Source: Alloyangia pacifica
GTDB taxonomy: Bacteria; Pseudomonadota; Alphaproteobacteria; Rhodobacterales; Rhodobacteraceae
Reading direction: 5' to 3'
Length of the DNA: 48,540 bases
NCBI RefSeq assembly: GCF_900116195.1
Contig: NZ_FOZW01000023.1
Coordinates: 1-48,540, forward strand
A program made the translations under genes and the position numbers. Below the pieces are notes generated by a model. It was not told the DNA's origin. It searched no databases and was given only the letters and a program-made list of their open reading frames with translations. Of the stretch, positions 7,706-16,830 are shown in pieces. Positions within the stretch are counted from its first letter, which is position 1, and the number at the start of each line of letters is the position of its first letter.

Positions 7706-8740
7706 TCAGCCCCGCACCGCCTGCCACAGCCAGGCCCCGTCCTCGCCAAGCGTCCGCGTCGCGCGTCCCTCAACGTAGAGATGCTGGCAATGCGCCATGG
7801 CCTCGACCAGCGCCAGCCCGTATTCCGCATCGCCGATCGTGCGCTTGAACAGCGGCGCAAAGCAGTCCCCGGCGCTCTTGGGCGTGTCCAGATGCGCCTC
7901 CAGCCGCTCCAGCGCGCCATGGTGGTTGTCGATCAGCTGGCGCATGCGGAATGGCAATCCGGTGAACGGCAGCTTGTGCCCACCCAGCACGAAATGCTCC
8001 TCGCGCGCCATCGCGCCGAGACGCTCGCAGGCCTCGAGCCAATCGCCCACCGGATCGGCCTCGGGCTCGGTCGCATAGACCCCGAGGTTGGAGCTGATGG
8101 TCGACAGGATCTGGTCCCCCGCCAGCACGAGATCGTCGTCCTGCGACCAGAAGGTCGCATGCTCGGGGGCATGGCCATTGCCGATATGCACCTCCCAGTC
8201 GCGCCCGCCCATGCGCAGCACGTCGTCCTGCTGCAGCCGGGTGAAGCCGAGCGGCATCGGCCAGACGCAATCGGCGAAATTGAAGGGCCGCTCCGTCCGT
8301 CGCCGCTCCAGCACTCGCGGCTCCATGCCGCAGCGCTGCCAGTAGGTCACCTGCTCGGGCGGCGGCGCGTCCTGCGCGTCGAGCTGCAGCATGCGCGAGA
8401 ACAGCCAGGCGGTGCGCGTGGTCAGCAGCTCCGCCCCCTGTTGCTGGAACCAGCCCGCGAGGCCGACGTGATCGGGGTGGTGGTGGGTCACCACCACCCG
8501 CCGCACAGGCTTGCCCGCCAGCGGCCCGGCCAGCAGCGTTTCCCAGACCCGCAGCGCCCGCGGCGTGTGCATGCCGGTGTCGATCAGCGTCCAACCATCG
8601 CCATCGTCCAGCGCGTAGACGTTGACGTGGTCGAGCTTCATCGGCAGCGGCAGGCGCATCCACAGCACCCCCTCGGCAACTTCGAGGGCCTCGCCCCAGG
8701 CCGGGGGCGTGTCGAACGGGTAATGCAGGGCAGGCTTCAT
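7706..8740 (-). CDS. Metallo-beta-lactamase fold hydrolase
   Basis: A 344-residue cytosolic hydrolase of the MBL superfamily. The zinc-binding motif THHHPDH is at about residue 88, further ligands are suggested by GNGHAPEHATFW and LAGDQIL, and a C-terminal helical domain follows (MBL-fold plus winged-helix-like tail). Substrate unknown; the family includes glyoxalase II-like and acyl thioesterase-like enzymes. The ATG shares one base with the stop codon of the upstream acyl-CoA dehydrogenase (TGATG), so the two are translationally coupled and probably act in one pathway. A longer open frame upstream is inside the dehydrogenase gene and is not used. Confidence 0.9.
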   Translation of the reverse strand: MKPALHYPFDTPPAWGEALEVAEGVLWMRLPLPMKLDHVNVYALDDGDGWTLIDTGMHTPRALRVWETLLAGPLAGKPVRRVVVTHHHPDHVGLAGWFQQQGAELLTTRTAWLFSRMLQLDAQDAPPPEQVTYWQRCGMEPRVLERRRTERPFNFADCVWPMPLGFTRLQQDDVLRMGGRDWEVHIGNGHAPEHATFWSQDDDLVLAGDQILSTISSNLGVYATEPEADPVGDWLEACERLGAMAREEHFVLGGHKLPFTGLPFRMRQLIDNHHGALERLEAHLDTPKSAGDCFAPLFKRTIGDAEYGLALVEAMAHCQHLYVEGRATRTLGEDGAWLWQAVRG

Positions 8741-10440
8741 CAGGCGGCAAGGTCCTCGGCAGTGATGGCCATCAGCTCGGCGTCGCCCCGCGCGACATGG
8801 GCCAGCAGGCCGGCATGTTCGGGCAGGAGCCTCGTGATGTAGAAGCGCGCGAGACGCGCGTGGGCTCCCGAAGGGTCTGCCATGGCCGCGCGCAGATGGA
8901 AATGCCCCCCGAGCACGCGGGCAAAGGCGCGCAGGTAAGGCACTGCCACCCCGAAGCGCTCCGGCATGGGCCGGGCGACCAACGCCTCGGTGGCCTCGCG
9001 CAGGCTCTCCGCGGCCTCCCAGACCGCGCCGGCAAGCTCGGGAGCGGTTGCCTTGGCTGCCTCGGCCTGCGCCTCGATCTCGTCGAGCAGCCGCCCCGCC
9101 GCCTCGCCGCCGTCCATCAGCTTGCGCCCCACGAGGTCCATCGCCTGGATGCCGTTGGTGCCCTCGTAGATCGCCGTCACCCGCACATCGCGGTAGTATT
9201 GCGCGGCACCGCTTTCCTCGATGTAGCCCATGCCGCCCCAGACCTGCACGCCCGCCTCGGCCGCCTCGCAACCGACATCGGTGCCAAAGGCCTTGGCGAT
9301 CGGCGTCAGGAAGGCCGCGCGGGCGATCCACTCGGCCTCGTCGGTGGCGCGGCCCATGTCGATGGCGACGGCGCAGCTCAGCGCGATCGCGCGCGCCGCG
9401 AGGATGTCCGCCTTCATCCCTGCCAGCATCCGCCGCACGTCGGCGTGGCCGACAATGGTGCCGTCCGGCGACCGGCCCTGCTTGCGCTCCATGGCATACT
9501 CCAGCGCGTGCTGATAGGCGCCCTCGGCGGCGCCGATGCCCTGCCCGCCGACGCCGAGCCGGGCGTTGTTCATCATGGTGAACATCGCGCGCATGCCGTC
9601 GCCTTCCTCGCCGATCAGCCAGCCCGTCGCGCCATCGAAGCTCATCACGCAGGTCGGCGAGCCATGCAGGCCCATCTTGTGCTCGAGACTCACCACCTTG
9701 AGGTCATTGGCCACCCCCGGCGCGCCACCGCCGTCTGGAATGTACTTGGGCACGAGGAACAGGCTGATCCCCTTGGTTCCGGCGGGTGCGTCGGGCAGAC
9801 GCGCCAGCACGAGGTGGCAGACGTTCCCGACGAAGTCGCAATCGCCCCAGGAGATGAAGATCTTCTGCCCGGTCACCGCGTAGGTGCCATCGCCATTGGG
9901 CGAGGCCTTGCTGGTCAGCGCGCCCACGTCCGATCCCGCCTGCGGCTCGGTCAGGTTCATCGTGCCGGACCATTCGCCCGAGATCAGCTTGGGCAGGTAG
10001 AGCGCCTTGATCTCCTCGCTGGCGTGATGCTCCAGCGCCTCGATCTGGCCCTGCGTCAGCAGCGGGTTGAGCTGCAGCGCGAGGCAGGCCCCGGCCATCA
10101 TCTCGTTCACTGCGGTGCCCACCGCCACCGGCAGCCCCATGCCGCCGTGCTCGGGGTCGGCAGAGACGGCGACCCAGCCGCCCTCGGCAAGCGCGGCATA
10201 GCCCTCGGCAAAGCCCGGCGAGCTGCGCAGCACGCCGTTCTCCAGCACCGCGCCCTGCAGGTCGCCCGCGCGGTTCAGCGGCGCCAGCACCTCGTCGCAA
10301 AGCCGCCCGGCTTCGCCCAGCACGGCCTGCACCATGTCGTCGCTCGCCTCGGCGTATCGCGGCGTCGCGCTGACCTCGTCAAAGCCGACCACCTCCTTGA
10401 GCAGGAAGGTCATTTCAGCGACGGGCGCGCGATATGGCAT
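8740..10440 (-). CDS. Acyl-CoA dehydrogenase, DmdC-like (3-methylmercaptopropionyl-CoA dehydrogenase family)
   Basis: A 566-residue flavoenzyme oxidising an acyl-CoA to the enoyl-CoA and passing electrons to ETF. It has the long acyl-CoA dehydrogenase layout with an extra C-terminal domain: MPYRAPVAEMTF at the N-terminus, the flavin-binding GTMNLTEPQAGSDVGAL, the middle beta domain, then AIYEGTNGIQAMDL, which carries the catalytic-region Glu. This closely follows the DmdC type of DMSP demethylation and related long-form dehydrogenases. No other dmd gene is nearby, so the true substrate may be another fatty acyl-CoA. The ATG at 10440 is preceded by GGAGG 7-8 bases upstream. Coupled to the MBL hydrolase downstream. 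Confidence 0.9.
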   Translation of the reverse strand: MPYRAPVAEMTFLLKEVVGFDEVSATPRYAEASDDMVQAVLGEAGRLCDEVLAPLNRAGDLQGAVLENGVLRSSPGFAEGYAALAEGGWVAVSADPEHGGMGLPVAVGTAVNEMMAGACLALQLNPLLTQGQIEALEHHASEEIKALYLPKLISGEWSGTMNLTEPQAGSDVGALTSKASPNGDGTYAVTGQKIFISWGDCDFVGNVCHLVLARLPDAPAGTKGISLFLVPKYIPDGGGAPGVANDLKVVSLEHKMGLHGSPTCVMSFDGATGWLIGEEGDGMRAMFTMMNNARLGVGGQGIGAAEGAYQHALEYAMERKQGRSPDGTIVGHADVRRMLAGMKADILAARAIALSCAVAIDMGRATDEAEWIARAAFLTPIAKAFGTDVGCEAAEAGVQVWGGMGYIEESGAAQYYRDVRVTAIYEGTNGIQAMDLVGRKLMDGGEAAGRLLDEIEAQAEAAKATAPELAGAVWEAAESLREATEALVARPMPERFGVAVPYLRAFARVLGGHFHLRAAMADPSGAHARLARFYITRLLPEHAGLLAHVARGDAELMAITAEDLAA

Positions 10441-10567
10441 GGCAGGTCCTCCGATCCTGGTTGGCAAGGCGGGTCCCCTCGGGTAGGGAGGATCCCACGA
10501 TTTCGGTGCGACCCTAAGACCATGGCTCGCCCCTGACCAAACGGAACGCAGCGTCACGGAAAGCCCG

Positions 10568-11515
10568 ATGCCCGACACCTCCACCCTGCGCCTGCCCGCC
10601 GATGCGGCCGGCATCGCCCGCGCCGCCGATCTGCTGCGCGATGGCAAGCTCGTCGCCTTTCCGACAGAGACGGTCTACGGGCTCGGTGCCGATGCGCGCG
10701 ACGACGCTGCGGTGGCGGCGATCTATGAGGCCAAGGGCCGTCCCAGCTTCAATCCGCTGATCGTTCACGTGCCCAGCATCGAGCACGCCAAGGAGCTGGT
10801 GCATTGGTCCGGCACGGCGGAGAACATCGCCCAGGCCTTCTGGCCGGGCCCGCTGACGCTGGTACTGCCGATCCGCGAGGACGCGGGCATTTCCGATCGC
10901 GTCACCGCCGGGCTCAGCACGCTCGCCGTGCGCCTGCCGGCCGCGCCGCTGGCCCGCGACCTGCTCACCGCCTTCGGCGGCCCGCTCGCCGGCCCTTCGG
11001 CAAACCGCTCGGGCCGGATCAGCCCGACCACCGCCGACCACGTGCTCAGCAGCCTCGACGGGCGCATCGCCGCGGTGCTCGACGGCGGCCCCTGCCCGGT
11101 CGGCCTCGAAAGCACCATCCTCGGCCTCGCCGGCCGCCCCACCCTGCTGCGCCCCGGCGGGATCAGCGCCGAGCAGCTCTCCGAGGCGCTCGGCCACCCG
11201 GTGATGCGCCGGCAGGAGCGCGAGGCGATCTCCGCTCCCGGCCAGACCGCCTCGCATTACGCGCCGCGCGCGCGGATGCGGCTCAATGCCGCCGAATGGC
11301 GCGAGGGCGAGGCCCGGCTCGGCTTCGGCGACGTGGATTGCGATCTCAACCTCTCGCCCGCGGGCGATCTCGACGAGGCGGCCTCCAATCTCTTTGCCCA
11401 CCTGCACCAGCTCGATGCGGCTGGCGCCGAAGTGATTGCCGTGGCCCCCATCCCGCATGTGGGCGCGGGCATCGCGATCAACGACCGCCTCAGCCGCGCC
11501 GCCGCGCCGCGCTGA
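10568..11515 (+). CDS. L-threonylcarbamoyladenylate synthase, Sua5 type
   Basis: Makes threonylcarbamoyl-AMP from threonine, bicarbonate and ATP for the t6A37 modification of ANN-decoding tRNAs. The 315 residues comprise an N-terminal YrdC/TsaC domain (FPTETVYGLGADA, KGRPSFNPLIVHV, GPLAGPSANRSG) and a C-terminal Sua5 domain linked by the PGQTASHYAPR segment, the two-domain Sua5 form rather than short TsaC. It is divergent from the acyl-CoA dehydrogenase, with a 127-bp intergenic region. Confidence 0.95.
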   Translation: MPDTSTLRLPADAAGIARAADLLRDGKLVAFPTETVYGLGADARDDAAVAAIYEAKGRPSFNPLIVHVPSIEHAKELVHWSGTAENIAQAFWPGPLTLVLPIREDAGISDRVTAGLSTLAVRLPAAPLARDLLTAFGGPLAGPSANRSGRISPTTADHVLSSLDGRIAAVLDGGPCPVGLESTILGLAGRPTLLRPGGISAEQLSEALGHPVMRRQEREAISAPGQTASHYAPRARMRLNAAEWREGEARLGFGDVDCDLNLSPAGDLDEAASNLFAHLHQLDAAGAEVIAVAPIPHVGAGIAINDRLSRAAAPR

Positions 11516-11539
11516 GACGGACCCGGCGCGCCGGTCGCC

Positions 11540-11638
11540 TTCATTTTTCCAAATATACGCACCCCTGCCTTCCCCACGGCGCGGTGCGGCCTGGCAGATG
11601 CCGGACGCCTCCGGCGGGCATATTTGAAGAACAATGAA
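11540..11638. repeat. Intergenic inverted repeat, bidirectional terminator-like
   Basis: The left arm (11540-11560, TTCATTTTTCCAAATATACGC) and right arm (11618-11638, reverse complement TTCATTGTTCTTCAAATATGC) form an imperfect inverted repeat around a GC-rich centre containing CCGGACGCCTCCGG. It lies between the convergent sua5 and yqgE genes. Copies of similar design are at 5553 and 20434. Confidence 0.65.
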
Positions 11639-11698
11639 CCCCGCGCGGCGCTCAGGCCCGACCGTCCGCAGAGCTCAGGCCCAGCCAACTGAAGGGCT

Positions 11699-12283
11699 TC
11701 AGGCCCGACCGCCCTCGCCCGAGAGCGCCAGCGCCGCGATACCGAGGCTGTCCAGGGCCGCGCCCCACTTGGCGGCATCGGCCGTGCCGAACACCAGATC
11801 CCGGGTGGCCGGGCAGACCAGCCAGGCATTTTCCGCCAGCTCGCCCTCGAGCTGTCCCGGTCCCCAGCCGGCATAGCCGAGCATGGCGATCCAGTCGTCC
11901 GGCCCGTCGCCCCGCGCGATGTGTTCGAGCACATCAAGCGTGCCGGTCATGGAAAAACCGTCGTCCACCTGCAATGTGGTCAGCTCCGAGCGGTAGTCGT
12001 TGCTGTGCAGCACGAAACCGCGGCCCATCTCGACCGGTCCGCCGAAATGCACCGGCTCGTGCCCCGAGCCAGGCTCGGCGTCGATTCCCAGCTGTTCGAA
12101 CAGGCCTTCCAGCGTCACTTCCGACGAGGGCTTGTTGAGGATGAGCCCCATCGCCCCTTCGTCGGAATGGGCGCAGAGGTAGATCACCGCATGCTCGAAA
12201 CGTTCGTCGCCCATGCCGGGCATGGCGATCAGCAAGGACCCGGTCAGGTCGGTGGCGCCGGAGGCGATCTGGCTGTGCGTCAT
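11699..12283 (-). CDS. YqgE/AlgH family protein
   Basis: A 194-residue protein of the conserved UPF0301 (DUF179) family. The family hallmarks are visible: LTGSLLIAMPGMGDERFEHAVIYLC near the N-terminus (split here only for reading), GAMGLILNKPS, VHFGGPVE and a C-terminal GYAGWGPGQLE. The biochemical role is not established; AlgH in Pseudomonas affects alginate and virulence regulation. The start at 12283 is the first ATG before the family region, with AAAGG upstream; the longer open frame upstream is a shadow of the divergent gene. Confidence 0.93.
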   Translation of the reverse strand: MTHSQIASGATDLTGSLLIAMPGMGDERFEHAVIYLCAHSDEGAMGLILNKPSSEVTLEGLFEQLGIDAEPGSGHEPVHFGGPVEMGRGFVLHSNDYRSELTTLQVDDGFSMTGTLDVLEHIARGDGPDDWIAMLGYAGWGPGQLEGELAENAWLVCPATRDLVFGTADAAKWGAALDSLGIAALALSGEGGRA

Positions 12284-12409
12284 GAGGACCTTTCTGCGAT
12301 CTGCCTCCCGAGTGTGACCTTCCCGACCTGAGGGTGCAAGCACACATCCGGCTTGAAACACCGCGCTCTCGCTGCAATGTGACTTGGCAGGAGCGGGGGG
12401 AGACGCCAT

Positions 12410-13219
12410 TTGAAATTCATGATCCGCGATATCTTCAGAGTCCTGACCTGCCTTTGCGCCTTTGGCCTGCCGCCACTCGTCGCCGGCACCGCCCATGCCG
12501 AAGAGCCGGTGGTAGCCGAACTGCGCCCCGGCTGGCGCCTGCCCGACGGTGACCACATGGCAGCGCTGCACCTGCGCCTCGCGCCCGGCTGGAAGACCTA
12601 CTGGCGCGCCCCCGGCGATGCCGGAATTCCCCCGGTCTTCGACTGGAGCGGTTCGGACAACGTGGCGCGAGTCACCGCGCTCTGGCCGACACCGCATGTC
12701 TTCCGCCAGTCCGGCGCGCGCTCGGTGGGCTACAAGGGTGAGCTGGTGCTGCCGCTGCGGATCTCCGGCAACGGCGGACCGGTGACGCTCGAGGCGAACA
12801 TGATGATCGGTGTGTGCAGTGACATCTGCGTGCCGCAGACGCTGCATGTGACCGCCGTTCTACCCGACAGCACCAGCGTCGATCCGATGATCGCCGCGGC
12901 GCTCGCCGAGGCTCCCTTCACCGCCAAGGAAGCCCGGGTCAGCGCCGTGCGCTGCACCGTCAGCCCTGCGAAGGGTGGACTGAAGCTGCGCGCCGAGATC
13001 GACATGCCGGCGATTGCCGGCCCCGAGGAAACCGTGGTGGAGGCCGGCCAGCCGGAGCTCTGGGCCTCGGAGCCGAGGACACAGCGCAAGGGCAACACGC
13101 TGATCAGCGAAACCAGGCTGATGCACATGGAGGGCAAGCCCTTCGCCCTCGATCGCTCGAAGCTGCGCTTCACGGTGCTTGGAGACAGCCACGCGGTCGA
13201 CATCCAAGGCTGCGGCTGA
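12410..13219 (+). CDS. Secreted DsbD alpha-domain-like protein (thiol:disulfide interchange)
   Basis: A 269-residue exported protein resembling the periplasmic N-terminal domain of DsbD/ScsB. It has a signal peptide (CLCAFGLPPLVAGTAHA), the WKTYWRAPGDAGIPPVFDWS region common to these proteins and a Cys pair in VCSDICVPQTL, plus later Cys at about residues 180 and 268. It lacks the DsbD membrane and thioredoxin domains. The start is taken as TTG at 12410, because the GGGGGGAG ribosome site ends 7 bases before it, whereas the in-frame ATG at 12419 would be 16 bases away. Divergent from yqgE. Confidence 0.85.
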   Translation: MKFMIRDIFRVLTCLCAFGLPPLVAGTAHAEEPVVAELRPGWRLPDGDHMAALHLRLAPGWKTYWRAPGDAGIPPVFDWSGSDNVARVTALWPTPHVFRQSGARSVGYKGELVLPLRISGNGGPVTLEANMMIGVCSDICVPQTLHVTAVLPDSTSVDPMIAAALAEAPFTAKEARVSAVRCTVSPAKGGLKLRAEIDMPAIAGPEETVVEAGQPELWASEPRTQRKGNTLISETRLMHMEGKPFALDRSKLRFTVLGDSHAVDIQGCG

Positions 13220-13382
13220 GCCAGCTTCTGCTTCTGCCTCGCAAGCTAGGCTTTCCGCGCAGCAGCGCAGGACTCGCCGCACCCGATCGTTCAGCCACAA
13301 GCGGACTTTGGCGGCGGGGAAGCGTCGCTGTTAGATTTGCGTCGGCGCAGGTTCACTTGGGGCCCTCTTTCTCCGCTGGCCC

Positions 13383-13397
13383 GGGAGGCGCACTCCC
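13383..13397. terminator. Short hairpin between convergent genes
   Basis: GGGAG-GCGCA-CTCCC in the 217-bp gap between the DsbD-like gene and the convergent RND gene. No T tract. A possible weak bidirectional terminator; nothing else is recognised in the gap. Confidence 0.3.
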
Positions 13398-13436
13398 AGC
13401 TTGCCCCAATGGCGCCAGTGGCCCGCAAGGCTGCCC

Positions 13437-16400
13437 CTAGGCCCGCGCCCGCCCCCTGACCAGTCCCAGGACCAGCACCGACGCCCAGACCAGCCCAAGC
13501 AGCGGCGCCACACCCGCGACGAAGAGCAGGAAGCCGGCGACCGTTGCCGGCAGCCCCGCCAGCGCGGACAGCTGCAGCGCGCCCGGCAGCGCCCCCTGCA
13601 CCAGCAGGCTGCCCATGGTTGCAGCCAGCCAGCCCAGCACCAGCACGCCAAGCCCCAGCACCAGCGCGCGCACCCCGCCGTGGCGGTGCCGCGCGCCGCG
13701 GCGCAGGGCCGCGATACGGCGCGCGATATCGTGCTGCGCCGCCAGCAGCGCCGGCACAACGAGCAGCACCAGCAGCATGCCAAAGCCCAGCCCGTAGACC
13801 AGCGTGATCACCGTCGGCTTGAGGAACTGCGCGTCAGAGCTGCGCTCGTAGAGCAGCGGCGCGAGCCCCAGAACGGTGGTGGCCGTGGTCAGGAACACCG
13901 GACGCAGGCGGTCCGAGGCCCCGTCGATGATCGCCTGAAAGATGCCCCGGTCCGGCGCGTATTCGTCGATCTGCGTCACCAGCACGATGGAATCGTTGAT
14001 GATGATGCCGGTCATGCCCAGCAGGCCGACCACGGTGAACATCGACAGCGGCACGTCCCAGAGCGCGTGGCCGTAGATCGCCCCGACCAGCCCGAAGGGG
14101 ATCACCGCCATCACCACCAGGGGCCGCGTCCAGCTGGCGAAGACCCAGGCCAGCACGAGGTAGATGCCCAACAGCACCAGCACCAGCCCGGCGCCCGCGT
14201 CGGAGAGGAAATCCTGCTCGTCTTCGGCGAGTCCCGAGAGGTTGTACTCGACCTGCCGCTCGGCGGCGATGGCGGGCAGGATCTCGTCCTGCAGCGCCTG
14301 CACGATCTCGGCGGCGCGTTCGGCATCGTCCTCGGAGATGTCGCCGGTGACCGAGACCGTGCGCAGGCCGTTCTCGCGCCGAACGGTGGAAAAGCCGGTC
14401 TGCCGCGCGACGCGAACGATATCGGCAAGCTGCACATAGGCACCCTCGGGTGTCCGGATTTGCGTGCGCTCGAGGAAATCGGCGGTCTGCTCGCCCTCCG
14501 GCAGCTCGACCCGCACCTCGGCGCTGCGCGGGCCCACCGGGAATGTCGCCGCCTCGATGCCGCCGATGCGGTGGCGCAGCACCACGCCGAGATCATCAAC
14601 GGTGAGACCAAGGGCCTGCCCCTGCGGGGTCAGCTCGAGCACCAGCTCGTCCTTGTCGTAGGACAGGTTGTCCTCCACCGCCGAGACCTCGGGGAAGCGC
14701 AGCACGGCGGTTTTCAGGTCTTCGGCCGCGTGCTTGAGCGTCTCGGCATCCGCGCCGTAGAACTGCACGTCGAGCGCATCGCCCCCCGGTCCCGAGCGCC
14801 AGCCGCGGAAGCTGATCACCTCGACCATCGGCATCTGCTCGACCCGTTCCTGCAGCGCGGCGACGAACTCGTAGCTGGAGTAGGGACGCAAATCGGGATC
14901 GATCAGCTCGATCGAGATCGCGCCCAGCTGGTCGGCCTCCTTGTTCTCGGCCTCGGCCAGCGCGCGCCCCGAATTGCCGCCGATCTCGGCGATCACGTAG
15001 TCGAGCGGGTTGCGGCCGTAGCGGTCCTCGTACTCGGCGGCGAGCGCCTCGGTGGCGCGCTGCATCTCGCGCATCTGCGCCAGCGTGTCGGCGCGCGTGG
15101 CACCGGGCGTCATGGCGAAGTTGCCGCTCACCGAGGGCCGTTCGGGCGAATTGAAGAACCGCCAGACCACGTCGCCGCGGATGAAGCTTGCCGCCTGCGA
15201 GGCGAGCAGCAGCACCGCCCCCGCGAGCACCACGTAGCGGGCCGCGATCACCCCGGCCATGAACGGGCGGAACAGCGTCTCGCGCATCCAGCGGAAGCCG
15301 CGGTTCACCATGCGCGAAGGCCAGTCGTACCAGTGATGTTCGGTCGACTTGGCGATGGCATGGGCCATGTGGTTGGGCAGGATCAGGAAGCATTCCACCA
15401 GGCTGGCGATCAGCACCACGATCACCGTGAAGGGGATGTCCGAGATCATCTGCCCGAAACGCCCGCCGATGGCGGTCAGCCCGAAGAAGGCGATCACCGT
15501 GGTCAGCGTCGAGCTGAACACCGGCAGCGCCATGCGCCGGGCGGCGGTCTCGGCCGCCTCGACCGGCGACAGGCCGCGTCGCCGGTGCAGGTGGTCGGCG
15601 TGCTCGCCCACGACGATGGCATCGTCGACCACGATCCCCAGCGTGATGATCAACGCGAAAAGCGAGATCATGTTGAGCGTCAGACCCGAGGCATACATCA
15701 GCGCCAGCGCGGCCAGCATCGCTGTCGGGATCCCCGCCGCCACCCAGAGCGCCGTGCGGGCGTTGAGGAAGAGGAACAGCAGCCCGACCACAAGCACCAG
15801 CCCCGACAGGCCATTGTGCAACAAGAGGTCGAGGCGGTTGGTGATTGCCTCGGCGCGGGTGCGGATCAGATCGATCGTCGTGCCGCCGGGCAGCACCGAC
15901 TGGAACTCGCGCGCCACCTCGGCGACAGTCTGCTGGATCTTGATCGCGTCGCCGTCGGCAGAACGGTCCACCCGCACCGAGATCGCCGGGTGCTCGCCGA
16001 CGAAATAGGCGCGCTCGCGGTCGATCCCCTCCTCGCGCAGCAGCGCCACGTCGCCGACGGTGAGCTTGGTGCCATCCGGCTCCGAGCGCAGGACGATGGC
16101 CGAGATGTCGCGCAGCGCGCGCTTTTCGACACCTGCGCGGACGCGGGCGTTGGCGCCGCTCACGTCCCCGGCGGGCGCGGCATCCACCTCGGCCGAGATC
16201 GCCTCCGCGATCTGCTGCATGGTGACGTCGTAGCCCAGCAGGTTGGCGGTGGGCACCTCGACGATGATCTGCGGCGCGGCGACGCCGCGGATGGTGGTTC
16301 GGGTCACCCCCTCAGCAAAGAGCCGCACGACGAACTCGTCGGCGAACCGCCCGAGCTGATCCACCCCCACCGGCCCGGTGATCACCACGTCGGTCACCCG

Positions 16401-16826
16401 GTCGCGCCAGCCGCCCGACGTCACCCGCGGATCATCGGCCTGCTCGGGCAGGTTATCGACGGAATCCACCGCCGTCTGCACGTCGTCGAGCGCCTTGGCC
16501 ATGTTGTAATTGGGCTCGAACTCCAGCTCGATCCGCGCCGAGCCCTCGCGCGAGAGGCTCTCGGTGGCCACCACGCCCTCGACCGCCAGCAAGGTCGGCT
16601 CAAGGAGCTGCACGATGGCGTTGTCGATGTCCTGCGCCCCGGCCCCGTCCCAGCTGACGCGCACGTCGATCTCGTCCTCGATCACGTCGGGGAAATATTG
16701 CGCCCGCATGTTGGGCACAGCCAGAAGACCGGCGCCAAGCAGGATCACCAGCAGCAGGTTCGCCACGGTCCGGTGGCGGGTGAAATAGCTCAGCAGGCCG
16801 CTCGCGGAACCGGGGATGTGGCGCAT
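13437..16826 (-). CDS. RND family efflux pump permease (inner membrane)
   Basis: A 1129-residue proton-driven RND pump of the AcrB/MdtB type, which exports drugs, toxic organics or similar compounds through a tripartite complex. It begins with an N-terminal membrane helix after YFTRHRTVANLLLVIL and has two large periplasmic domains. The TM4 proton-relay pair appears in LGIVVDDAIVVGEHADHL, and later motifs include GLVGAIYGHALWDVPLSMFT and GIIINDSIVLV. After the usual final helix (LLVLLVVPALLAAQ) there is a ~90-residue extension with about three further hydrophobic stretches, not present in the standard 12-TM pump. It is 4 bp downstream of its adaptor gene in the same operon; no outer membrane channel gene is present. 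Confidence 0.93.
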   Translation of the reverse strand: MRHIPGSASGLLSYFTRHRTVANLLLVILLGAGLLAVPNMRAQYFPDVIEDEIDVRVSWDGAGAQDIDNAIVQLLEPTLLAVEGVVATESLSREGSARIELEFEPNYNMAKALDDVQTAVDSVDNLPEQADDPRVTSGGWRDRVTDVVITGPVGVDQLGRFADEFVVRLFAEGVTRTTIRGVAAPQIIVEVPTANLLGYDVTMQQIAEAISAEVDAAPAGDVSGANARVRAGVEKRALRDISAIVLRSEPDGTKLTVGDVALLREEGIDRERAYFVGEHPAISVRVDRSADGDAIKIQQTVAEVAREFQSVLPGGTTIDLIRTRAEAITNRLDLLLHNGLSGLVLVVGLLFLFLNARTALWVAAGIPTAMLAALALMYASGLTLNMISLFALIITLGIVVDDAIVVGEHADHLHRRRGLSPVEAAETAARRMALPVFSSTLTTVIAFFGLTAIGGRFGQMISDIPFTVIVVLIASLVECFLILPNHMAHAIAKSTEHHWYDWPSRMVNRGFRWMRETLFRPFMAGVIAARYVVLAGAVLLLASQAASFIRGDVVWRFFNSPERPSVSGNFAMTPGATRADTLAQMREMQRATEALAAEYEDRYGRNPLDYVIAEIGGNSGRALAEAENKEADQLGAISIELIDPDLRPYSSYEFVAALQERVEQMPMVEVISFRGWRSGPGGDALDVQFYGADAETLKHAAEDLKTAVLRFPEVSAVEDNLSYDKDELVLELTPQGQALGLTVDDLGVVLRHRIGGIEAATFPVGPRSAEVRVELPEGEQTADFLERTQIRTPEGAYVQLADIVRVARQTGFSTVRRENGLRTVSVTGDISEDDAERAAEIVQALQDEILPAIAAERQVEYNLSGLAEDEQDFLSDAGAGLVLVLLGIYLVLAWVFASWTRPLVVMAVIPFGLVGAIYGHALWDVPLSMFTVVGLLGMTGIIINDSIVLVTQIDEYAPDRGIFQAIIDGASDRLRPVFLTTATTVLGLAPLLYERSSDAQFLKPTVITLVYGLGFGMLLVLLVVPALLAAQHDIARRIAALRRGARHRHGGVRALVLGLGVLVLGWLAATMGSLLVQGALPGALQLSALAGLPATVAGFLLFVAGVAPLLGLVWASVLVLGLVRGRARA

Positions 16827-16830
16827 CGGC

